Assembly: GCA_947373775.1 (NCBI GenBank)
Contig: CANBZE010000103.1
Coordinates: forward strand, 1-6,914
Direction of reading: 5' to 3'
From: Alphaproteobacteria bacterium
Lineage (GTDB): Bacteria > Pseudomonadota > Alphaproteobacteria > Micropepsales > Micropepsaceae
Length of the DNA stretch: 6,914 nucleotides
Each line of letters begins with the position of its first letter. Position 1 is the first letter of the stretch. Positions 1 through 6,914 of the stretch are shown one piece after another. The position numbers were made by a program, and so were the translations under genes. A model generated the notes under the pieces. That model was given only the letters and a program-made list of their open reading frames with translations, was not told where the DNA came from and did not search any database.

Positions 1-674
1 GGGACAAGGCTTTTGCGCCGCGCCGCGCCTGGCTGCTTTTGGCCATCGGCATGTGGGTGGCGATTGGGTTCGTGGTCGAAACACGGGGCCTTGCTTCGGT
101 CAGCGCTGTGAAAGACACGCGCCAAGTGGGAAGCGCCCGCGACTATGCCCCCGCGCCGCCGACCGCAAAGGTTGCTCCCGCTTCCTGGCATGATGTCACT
201 CAGGCCGACATTGACGGTATCGATTTCAAACGCCTGCCGCCGGACGAGGGCATCGTCTCGCCCTTTTCGCGCGGCGACGAGGTGCCCGATCCCGTTATTC
301 TTCCCGTGCTGGACCGTATTCGTGATGGCTTGCCGGGTTGGTCCCCCGGCAATGTCAGCGATCCGGTGCAGCGGGCGCGCAACCTGCTCGCGGTCGCGGC
401 GGTGCCGGACATCCTGCAGATGGAACAGGTGGAGCGCTTTGTCCCGCGGCTGGTGTTCGCCCGGCTTCAGGCGGTGATCCCGCCGCGCGACCTGCCAAAA
501 ATTCTGTACTGGATCGCGATGCACCCGGACGAGGGCGACGACCGCGCCATGCATCAGTTGGGCGCGTTCGGCTTTCCGGATGTTACCGGCCCCACCAAGC
601 CGGTGCGGGGGCGGGTGATGCTGTATGCCTTCAAATTGCTGGGCCGGCTCGCGGGTCCGCTGCCCAACAATTAG
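1..674 (+). CDS. Membrane-anchored hypothetical protein, 5' end outside window
   Basis: I do not recognise this protein. The frame (codons from base 3) is open to the left edge and ends at a TAG at 672-674. Internal starts exist (TTG at 39, ATG at 51), but both would cut into a hydrophobic stretch (AWLLLAIGMWVAIGFVV, about bases 27-77). That stretch is preceded by two arginines, as expected for an N-in membrane anchor or uncleaved signal, so the true start is probably just upstream of the window. A low-complexity Ala/Pro linker follows (around YAPAPPTAKVAPAS), then a soluble, probably periplasmic domain of about 150 residues with mixed composition and no Cys. It contains helical-looking segments such as VQRARNLLAVAAVPDILQME and a C-terminal VMLYAFKLLGRLAGPLPNN. 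The balanced composition argues for a real gene. It converges on the minus-strand block and need not share its function. Confidence 0.7.
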   Translation, partial: DKAFAPRRAWLLLAIGMWVAIGFVVETRGLASVSAVKDTRQVGSARDYAPAPPTAKVAPASWHDVTQADIDGIDFKRLPPDEGIVSPFSRGDEVPDPVILPVLDRIRDGLPGWSPGNVSDPVQRARNLLAVAAVPDILQMEQVERFVPRLVFARLQAVIPPRDLPKILYWIAMHPDEGDDRAMHQLGAFGFPDVTGPTKPVRGRVMLYAFKLLGRLAGPLPNN

Positions 675-688
675 ACCGTGTAGGCGGG

Positions 689-711
689 GCCGATAGCGAC
701 AGCGTATCGGC
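689..711. terminator. Hairpin between convergent genes, possible bidirectional terminator
   Basis: A perfect 7-bp inverted repeat (GCCGATA at 689-695 and TATCGGC at 705-711) is separated by a 9-nt loop. It occupies the 45-bp gap between the stop codon of the plus-strand hypothetical gene and that of the TonB receptor, where a shared terminator would be expected. Neither strand has a T-run after the stem, so it is not a canonical intrinsic terminator. It may instead act as a 3'-end stabilising or Rho-assisted structure. The role is inferred from position and symmetry only. Confidence 0.45.
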
Positions 712-719
712 GAGCGGCC

Positions 720-2594
720 TTACAAAGACGCGCTGATCCCGCCGCGCACAATCGCGCCCGGGGCGGGAAAGCCCACCACGTCCTCGTAGCGCCGGTCAAA
801 GATGTTATCCACGCCCAGCTTCAGCGCCAGGTTGGGCAGCACTTTATAAGAGACGGCCAGGTCGGCGCGGACATGGCCGGGCAGGGCGACGTCGCCGGTG
901 GGCACGGCATTGTCGGTCATGCCGCCGGTATGGTTGAGGTCGAAGCTGACATTCCAGGCCGGATCGGGCTGCCAGTTCACCGTCGCGCCCGCCGGCCAGC
1001 TGGGCATATCGCGCAAGCTCGCGCCGGTCAGGGTGTTGCGGGCATTGGTATAGGACAGGCGCGGCGTGGCGCTGAGCGTGCCCCATGTCAGTTCCAACGA
1101 CGTTTCGATACCGCGCACATGCACGGTGGAAAGATTGACCAGCTTGGGCACAGCGCCAGGACGGAAGTCGATCAGGTTGCGATAGTTGGTGGCATAGGCT
1201 TCCACCTTCCAGCGCCCGAAATTCCCCAAGCGTTGGGTTATGCCGCCTTCGAAATTCTCCGCGTCTTCCGGTTTCAGGCTCGGGTCGCCGACAATCGGGT
1301 TGCCCAGGGCAAAGAAGCTGGGCAGCTTGTAGGCCTTGCCCCATGACAGCTGGAACTGGGTGCCCGTGTCGGCCAGCGCATAATCGGCACGCAGCTGCGG
1401 ACTGAAATGATGGGTGGCGCCGGTATCGTCATAGCGGCCACTGGCCGACAGGCTGAGCTGCGGCAGTATCTGATAGCGCGCCTCGGCAAAGCCGGCCCAC
1501 AAGGTACGGCGCAGCGTAAAGTTGGTGGGCAGTTTCGCGGGACCGAACTGCAGGAAGCCGTTGTCCTCTCCATGATCGGCCTGCATGTCCACACCGAGTG
1601 CGGCTTCCAGTCCTGGAAGCGGTGTCAGCCGGTTGGTCCAGGTCACTTCATGGCGGTTGAAGCGGGCTTTGTCGCCATTGGCGGGAATTCCCGTCGGGGT
1701 CTGGGCGCTGGGCGCCACCCCAGGCGAGACGGCATCCGAACTGCGGTCATAAAAGCCGTAATCCAGCACCATGTTCCACCAGCCGGTGATGTCGCGCAGC
1801 GCGTGGGCGCCCAGCACGCCTTCCTGGATGTCGCGGTGGTCCAGGGTGCGCAGCACCGACAGGCGCGGCCCACCGCTGGAGTCGGGGAATGACGTTGCGG
1901 TGCTATCGCTGTAGCGGCCGGTGAGATTGATCGCGGTGCCGGCGATTTGCGGCAGCGCCAGTGCGCCATCCAGCGCGGTGCTTTTCAGGGTGCTGCCCTC
2001 CACCGGCATGCCATTGTCGGTATAGGAAAGACCGATATTGCCGGTGGCACCACCAAGGGGGCCGCCCACATGCCCGGCAGCGCGGACATAACCGAAGCTG
2101 CCGCCTTCTGCCTGCAGTCCGGCATCCAGCGTTTCACCGCCGCGCCGGCTGATGATGTTGATCACCCCACCGACCGCATCGGAGCCATAGATGGCGGAGG
2201 CCGGCCCGCGCACGAACTCGACCCGCTCGATGTCATTCAGGTCCAGGGTGGAGAAATCATACGAGCCGCCGCGGGTGTTGGTGGGATCGTTGGCCTTCAC
2301 CCCGTCCAGCAGCACCAGGGTGAAGTTGGGCTTGGCGCCGCGGGTGAACAGCGACACCACGCTGCCGCGTCCGCCGGACTGCTGAACGAATACGCCGGGC
2401 AGATCGCGCAGCAGGTCCACCACACTGGCGGAATCGCGCGCCACGATGGTCGCGGCATCGATCACCGAGATATTGCTGCCCCCATCTTGCATGGGCAGGC
2501 GCGTGGCGGTGACGATGACATTTTCAGATTGGGCAAGGGCCGCCATCGGCCAAAGGCAAAGCGCGGCGATGGATGCGCCTGTCAGAAATTTCAT
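720..2594 (-). CDS. TonB-dependent outer-membrane receptor, BtuB-like
   Basis: This gene encodes an outer-membrane active transporter driven by the TonB-ExbB-ExbD complex. I choose the ATG at 2594-2592 (624 aa) over the GTG one codon upstream. Neither has a clear Shine-Dalgarno. Residues 1-21 form a signal peptide (MKFLTGAS, hydrophobic core, cleavage near ALA|Q). A TonB box, ENVIVTATR, follows at about 24-32. The plug domain spans roughly 38-150, with DLLRDLPGVFVQQSGGRG, LVLLDGVKAND, IERVEFVRGPASAIYGSDAVGG and VINIISRRGG. The rest is a beta barrel, including KAYKLPSFFALGNP, GDPSLKPEDAENFEGG and the C-terminal DNIFDRRYEDVVGFPAPG. Length and motif order match the BtuB/cobalamin-type subfamily (E. 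coli BtuB is about 614 aa). That subfamily also includes receptors for other ligands, so the substrate is unknown. It is last in the minus-strand block, 65 bp after the PQQ dehydrogenase. The last residue is Leu, not the usual aromatic residue. Confidence 0.93.
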   Translation of the reverse strand: MKFLTGASIAALCLWPMAALAQSENVIVTATRLPMQDGGSNISVIDAATIVARDSASVVDLLRDLPGVFVQQSGGRGSVVSLFTRGAKPNFTLVLLDGVKANDPTNTRGGSYDFSTLDLNDIERVEFVRGPASAIYGSDAVGGVINIISRRGGETLDAGLQAEGGSFGYVRAAGHVGGPLGGATGNIGLSYTDNGMPVEGSTLKSTALDGALALPQIAGTAINLTGRYSDSTATSFPDSSGGPRLSVLRTLDHRDIQEGVLGAHALRDITGWWNMVLDYGFYDRSSDAVSPGVAPSAQTPTGIPANGDKARFNRHEVTWTNRLTPLPGLEAALGVDMQADHGEDNGFLQFGPAKLPTNFTLRRTLWAGFAEARYQILPQLSLSASGRYDDTGATHHFSPQLRADYALADTGTQFQLSWGKAYKLPSFFALGNPIVGDPSLKPEDAENFEGGITQRLGNFGRWKVEAYATNYRNLIDFRPGAVPKLVNLSTVHVRGIETSLELTWGTLSATPRLSYTNARNTLTGASLRDMPSWPAGATVNWQPDPAWNVSFDLNHTGGMTDNAVPTGDVALPGHVRADLAVSYKVLPNLALKLGVDNIFDRRYEDVVGFPAPGAIVRGGISASL

Positions 2595-2659
2595 CACGCA
2601 ACAAGCCGCTTTTGAACGGCCGGGACGCTAACTGCGCGAAAGCGCTAAAGCAAACGGCA

Positions 2660-4447
2660 TTATTGTGGCAAGGCGAAGACGTACACCATGTTGCCACCGC
2701 TGGGCTGGTCCAAGTCGGGCCGCACCTGAATGGGGCCGTTGTTGAAGCCACCGCCCGCCGCCACCGCGATATACTGCCGTCCGCCGACCTTATAAGTAAC
2801 GGTCGCACCGAACACCTGGCTGCCCAGCCGCGTCTGCCACAACACGGTGCCGTCCTTCTGGTCGAAGGCGCGCAGGTAACGATCCATGGAACCGTTGAAC
2901 AGGATGCCGCCGGCCGTGGCCAGCACCGGCGAATAGTTGGAAGCGGGCGTCTCCCAGCTCCACAAGGTCTGGCCTGTTTCCACCGAGATGGCGTCCAGCC
3001 GACCGATATTGGTCGAACCGTCGGCCAGCACCTGCGGTCCGATGGTGTTGTACTGGTCCTTGGGCTTGGAGGGGATGTTGTCCACCCGCACCTTATAGTC
3101 GGCGCACAGGTTCTGCAGCTGCACATACAGCACATTGTTCTGCGGGCTGTATGCCGAGAACGGCCAGTCGCGCCCACCGGCATGGGTCGGGCACTGGTGG
3201 TAGGTTTTTTTGTAGTCGGTCATGAACAGTTCGGGATTGGGTGTTACCTTGCCCTTGCTGTCGATGCCCTTGACCAGGTTCTGGAAAACGGTGGACTTGG
3301 CCCACAGGAAATCGCCCTTGGCGGCGTCGAAGCTCCACATGATGGAAGTCTTGCACGGCACGCCGGTCAGGGTGCGGCGGCTGGCAGTAGCAGCCTTGCG
3401 GCCGATCGCCATCATGCCCTTGGCCGCAGGGTCCGGCGCCACCTTGGTGGTGATGGGCAGCATCTCGTAAGTGCATTCCTGGTCGGCATTGTCCTGCGCG
3501 AAGACCTGGTGCTTCCAAACGATCTTTCCGGTCTTGGGCGCGATGGCGAAACGGGTGTTGGTGCCGGCCAGGGTGGCGACACCCTTGACGCCGCGCTGGG
3601 TGTCGGACGAGGGGCCGACGCCGCTGGAGCCGTAATAGGCCAGGTTCAGTTCGGGATCATAGGTGATCGGTCCCCACACGCCGGTCATCCAGCGCTGCTC
3701 GAACGGCATGCCGCCCCAGGTCTCGTCGTCCAGCTCGCCGGGCTTGGGAATCAGGGTGTTGCGCCACAATTCCTTGCCGGTCACCGCGTCGTTGCCGGTG
3801 ACATAGCAGCCTTGCGCCGCTTCCTGGCAACTGGCGCCCGCGATCACCACGCCGTCGACCACGATGGGTCCGGTGGTGTTGGTGATGTAGAGGTCGCCGC
3901 CGCGATTGACCTCCCACAATTCCTTGCCGGTCTTGGCGTCCAGCGCCATCAGGAAGTTGTCGCGCGTGATTGTGTAGAGCTTGTCTTCCCAAAGAAAGAC
4001 GCTGCGCTTGCGCTGGCCCCAGAAATTGTTGTGCATCGCCTCCTGTGACGGCAGAGTGCGGCGGTATTGCCAAAGAAGATCGCCGGTCACCGCATCGATG
4101 GCCTGGATCACATCGTTGGGATTGCCCAGGAACATCACACCCTTGTAGATGAGGGGCGTGGCTTCGTTGATGCCGCTTTCCATGGTGCGCGACCACACCA
4201 GTTGCAGGCCCTTCACATTGGTCTTGTTGATCTGGTCCAGGGTCGAAAAGCCATAGCCCTCGTAATTACCCCGCATCATCAGCCAGTCATTGGGGTCGGG
4301 CTTGCGCAGCACCGCGCCGGTTACCGGTACAAATTCTTTCAAGGGATGGGGCGCGATGGTGACGCCCTTGATGGATTCCGGCGCCTGCGCCAGCGCCATG
4401 CAGCCGGAAGCCAGCAACAACCCAAGCGTCAACTTCTTGAAAGACAT
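2660..4447 (-). CDS. PQQ-dependent periplasmic alcohol dehydrogenase (quinoprotein beta-propeller)
   Basis: This is a 595-aa quinoprotein of the methanol/ethanol dehydrogenase superfamily, expected to oxidise an alcohol to an aldehyde in the periplasm and pass electrons to a separate cytochrome c. It has no CxxCH haem site, so it is not a quinohaemoprotein. Residues 1-22 look like a signal peptide (KK, then LTLGLLLASG). Propeller W-motifs recur: DAVTGDLLW (119-), DAKTGKELW (170-), DAVTGKELW (220-), TGKIVW (306-), AAKGDFLW (375-), TGQTLW (491-) and KDGTVLW (531-). By eye against methanol dehydrogenase, Glu209 (in SCQEAAQGC) matches the metal-binding Glu, Trp258 the Trp that stacks on PQQ, and Asp322 (in DNADQEC) the catalytic Asp. 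The usual metal-ligand Asn is Gly276, and the adjacent Cys-Cys pair is absent. Cys419 and Cys448 have the spacing of a known MDH disulphide. The start has a good AGGGGA ribosome-binding site. The substrate cannot be told from sequence. Confidence 0.92.
   Translation of the reverse strand: MSFKKLTLGLLLASGCMALAQAPESIKGVTIAPHPLKEFVPVTGAVLRKPDPNDWLMMRGNYEGYGFSTLDQINKTNVKGLQLVWSRTMESGINEATPLIYKGVMFLGNPNDVIQAIDAVTGDLLWQYRRTLPSQEAMHNNFWGQRKRSVFLWEDKLYTITRDNFLMALDAKTGKELWEVNRGGDLYITNTTGPIVVDGVVIAGASCQEAAQGCYVTGNDAVTGKELWRNTLIPKPGELDDETWGGMPFEQRWMTGVWGPITYDPELNLAYYGSSGVGPSSDTQRGVKGVATLAGTNTRFAIAPKTGKIVWKHQVFAQDNADQECTYEMLPITTKVAPDPAAKGMMAIGRKAATASRRTLTGVPCKTSIMWSFDAAKGDFLWAKSTVFQNLVKGIDSKGKVTPNPELFMTDYKKTYHQCPTHAGGRDWPFSAYSPQNNVLYVQLQNLCADYKVRVDNIPSKPKDQYNTIGPQVLADGSTNIGRLDAISVETGQTLWSWETPASNYSPVLATAGGILFNGSMDRYLRAFDQKDGTVLWQTRLGSQVFGATVTYKVGGRQYIAVAAGGGFNNGPIQVRPDLDQPSGGNMVYVFALPQ
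3764..3932. repeat. Two identical 19-bp copies of a propeller W-motif, 150 bp apart
   Basis: The 19 bases at 3764-3782 (CCACAATTCCTTGCCGGTC) recur exactly at 3914-3932, with starts 150 bp (50 codons) apart. Both encode the TGKELW motif of neighbouring beta-propeller blades in the PQQ dehydrogenase (Trp228 and Trp178), so this is an internal protein repeat that is also preserved at DNA level. It is not a mobile or regulatory repeat. Confidence 0.75.
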
Positions 4448-4453
4448 GACTCA

Positions 4454-4459
4454 TCCCCT
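4454..4459 (-). promoter_or_regulatory. Ribosome-binding site of the PQQ dehydrogenase
   Basis: On the minus strand AGGGGA lies 6 nt before the ATG at 4447-4445. It is a strong match to the Shine-Dalgarno consensus and fixes this start. It lies in the 71-bp gap after the aldehyde dehydrogenase stop. I see no convincing promoter hexamers in that gap, so the gene may be read from upstream or from a promoter I cannot recognise. Confidence 0.7.
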
Positions 4460-4518
4460 GTGCGCGATAGGCGCTGTTTTGGGAATGATACCGCTTTTTG
4501 ACGCTCTGGCTACTTGCT

Positions 4519-5955
4519 CTAGCCGCGGTTGCGGATCACCAGGTTGCGGATCTCGGTCATGTCTTCCATGGCAAAGCGCACGCCTTCGCGGCCCAGCCCG
4601 GAATCCTTGACCCCGCCATACGGCATGTTGTCCACCCGGTAGGAGGGCACATCGCCGATCACCACCCCGCCGACCTCCAGCTTGTCCCAGGCGCGCATCG
4701 CCTTGAACAGGTCGCGGGTGAAGATGCCGGCCTGCAGGCCGAACTTGGAATCATTGACCTGGTCCAGCACCGCCTCGAAGTCGCTGAACTTGGACAAAGT
4801 GGCGACGGGACCGAAGGCTTCCTCGCAATTCAGCTTGGTGGATTTGCCCACGCCTTCCAGCAAGGTGGCCTGCAGCATGGCGCCTTCGCGCTTGCCGCCG
4901 CACAGGATGGTGGCACCGCCCGCGGCGGCTTCCTTGATCCAGTTTTCCAGCCGCTCGGCTTCCTTCACGTCGATCATGGGACCGATGAAGGTCTTTTCGT
5001 CGCGCGGATCGCCGCACACCAGTGCGCCGGCGCGCTCCACCAGCTTCTTCTTCAGGGTCTCGTAGATGGACTCATGGATGAAGATGCGCTGCACGCCGAT
5101 GCAGGACTGTCCCGACTGGTAGAAGGCGCCGAAGGTGATGCGGTCCACCGCATCGTCCAGATCGGCATCGGCATCCACCACCACGGCGGCATTGCCGCCC
5201 AATTCGAGCACCACTTTCTTCTTGCCGGCCTTGGCCTTCAGCGCCCAGCCCACATCCGGCGAGCCGGTAAAGGAGAGCAGCTTCAGCCGTTCGTCCGTGG
5301 TGAACAGGTCGCTGCCGTGCCTTGTGGCGGGCAGGATGGAGAAGGCGCCCTTGGGCAGCTTGGTCTCGGCCAGCACCTCGCCGATGATGATGGCGCCCAG
5401 TGGCGTGCGCGAGGCGGGCTTCATCACAAACGGGCAACCCACCGCCAGCGCCGGCGCGATCTTGTGCGCCGCCAGGTTCAGCGGGAAGTTGAAAGGCGAC
5501 ACGAACGAGCAGGGCCCGATCGGCACCCGCTTCCAGATGCCCAGATAGCCCTTGGCGCGCGGAGCGATGTCCAGCGGCTGGACTTCGCCCAGCATGCGCA
5601 CCGATTCCTCGGCGGCGATGCGGAACGTGTCGATCAAGCGGCTGACTTCGCCGCGCGAGTCCTTGATCGGCTTGCCCGCCTCGATGCACAGGGCATAGGC
5701 CAGTTCCTCGAACCGCTCCTGGAAGCGCTTGACGCAGTGCATCAGTACGTCCTGGCGTTCATAGGCCGCCATCCGCGCCATCGGCTCGGCGGCTTCGACC
5801 GCCGCAGCGATGCCCGCGTCGATCGCCGCCGCGTCGGCCAGCGCCACGCGGGTCGCCACTTTCCCGGTATATTTGTCGGTGACTTCCAAATCCTGGTTGG
5901 GGGACTTGGCTTCATTCGCCAGATAATAGGGATAGGAGTCTTTCAGGGCTGGCAT
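4519..5955 (-). CDS. NAD(P)-dependent aldehyde dehydrogenase, ALDH21-like
   Basis: This is a 478-aa cytoplasmic member of the aldehyde dehydrogenase superfamily, of normal length, oxidising an aldehyde to its carboxylic acid. All catalytic elements are present: Asn156 in SPFNFPLN (oxyanion hole), Lys179 in MKPAS (cofactor), FTGS at 229-232, Glu251 in LELGGN (general base), the nucleophile Cys285 in QSGQSCIGVQR, and EEAFGP at 378-383. The C-terminal MPYGGVKDSGLGREGVR (444-460) is also typical. The overall style recalls the ALDH21A1/RNP123-like group and lactaldehyde- or phosphonoacetaldehyde-type enzymes, so the substrate is open. Ser182 sits where NAD-specific enzymes have a Glu that binds the ribose, which would permit NADP+. 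The ATG is 7 nt after the stop of the TPP enzyme, with a ribosome-binding site overlapping that stop. The two are therefore very probably co-transcribed and may act in sequence on one aldehyde. Confidence 0.95.
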   Translation of the reverse strand: MPALKDSYPYYLANEAKSPNQDLEVTDKYTGKVATRVALADAAAIDAGIAAAVEAAEPMARMAAYERQDVLMHCVKRFQERFEELAYALCIEAGKPIKDSRGEVSRLIDTFRIAAEESVRMLGEVQPLDIAPRAKGYLGIWKRVPIGPCSFVSPFNFPLNLAAHKIAPALAVGCPFVMKPASRTPLGAIIIGEVLAETKLPKGAFSILPATRHGSDLFTTDERLKLLSFTGSPDVGWALKAKAGKKKVVLELGGNAAVVVDADADLDDAVDRITFGAFYQSGQSCIGVQRIFIHESIYETLKKKLVERAGALVCGDPRDEKTFIGPMIDVKEAERLENWIKEAAAGGATILCGGKREGAMLQATLLEGVGKSTKLNCEEAFGPVATLSKFSDFEAVLDQVNDSKFGLQAGIFTRDLFKAMRAWDKLEVGGVVIGDVPSYRVDNMPYGGVKDSGLGREGVRFAMEDMTEIRNLVIRNRG

Positions 5956-5962
5956 TTTATCC

Positions 5963-6914
<952 letters not shown>

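Noticed and set aside
39..41. TTG as the start of the left-edge gene
   Set aside because: It would begin inside the hydrophobic segment and drop the preceding arginines. The frame is open to the window edge, so an upstream start is more likely.
2634..2645. GCGC-GAAA-GCGC palindrome in the gap between the PQQ dehydrogenase and the receptor
   Set aside because: The stem is only 4 bp with no T-run on the minus strand. It is too weak to call a terminator and may be chance in GC-rich DNA.
2573..4048. Long plus-strand open frame (about 490 codons) opposite the PQQ dehydrogenase and receptor start
   Set aside because: It lies antisense to a gene with clear family motifs. Its translation is rich in Gly/His/Val/Gln with no recognisable domain, as expected for an antisense frame in GC-rich DNA.
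4462..4474. GCGC...GCGC inverted repeat followed by TTTT on the plus strand
   Set aside because: The T-run is on the strand with no gene ending here. The stem is 4 bp, and the transcribed strand has no terminator form.
4475..4518. TATCAT as a possible -10 box before the PQQ dehydrogenase (minus strand)
   Set aside because: No -35-like hexamer occurs at suitable spacing, and alphaproteobacterial promoters are poorly predicted by eye.

Overview
The window is GC-rich and densely coded. The protein types (BtuB-like TonB receptor, periplasmic PQQ dehydrogenase, ALDH21-like aldehyde dehydrogenase, IlvB-family TPP enzyme) indicate a Gram-negative bacterium with an outer membrane. An alphaproteobacterium is the most likely source, but this rests on remembered sequence style and not on a search. 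I see no rRNA, tRNA, CRISPR array, insertion sequence or phage gene.

Layout: a plus-strand gene runs in from the left edge and ends at 674. It encodes a membrane-anchored protein that I do not recognise. It converges on a four-gene minus-strand block that fills the rest of the window. In transcription order (right to left) the block holds a TPP-dependent acetolactate-synthase-like enzyme (5' end outside the window), an aldehyde dehydrogenase (4519-5955), a periplasmic PQQ-dependent alcohol dehydrogenase (2660-4447) and a BtuB-like TonB-dependent receptor (720-2594). A 7-bp perfect hairpin lies in the 45-bp gap between the convergent ends. The only intergenic stretches are 45, 7, 65 and 71 bp, so no gene-free region exceeds 300 bases.

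How the genes may work together (inference): the first two minus-strand genes are tightly coupled. The dehydrogenase ribosome-binding site overlaps the stop codon of the TPP enzyme, which suggests that a 2-keto acid is decarboxylated to an aldehyde and the aldehyde is oxidised to an acid in the cytoplasm. The PQQ enzyme would oxidise an alcohol in the periplasm and feed the same aldehyde pool. The receptor could bring in the substrate, or PQQ or a metal the dehydrogenase needs. The 62-71 bp gaps leave open whether all four genes share one transcript.

I found no clearly undescribed system. The points most worth a second look are the non-canonical PQQ/metal pocket of the alcohol dehydrogenase, the missing acetolactate-synthase signature residues in the TPP enzyme, and the receptor's position next to a PQQ enzyme.
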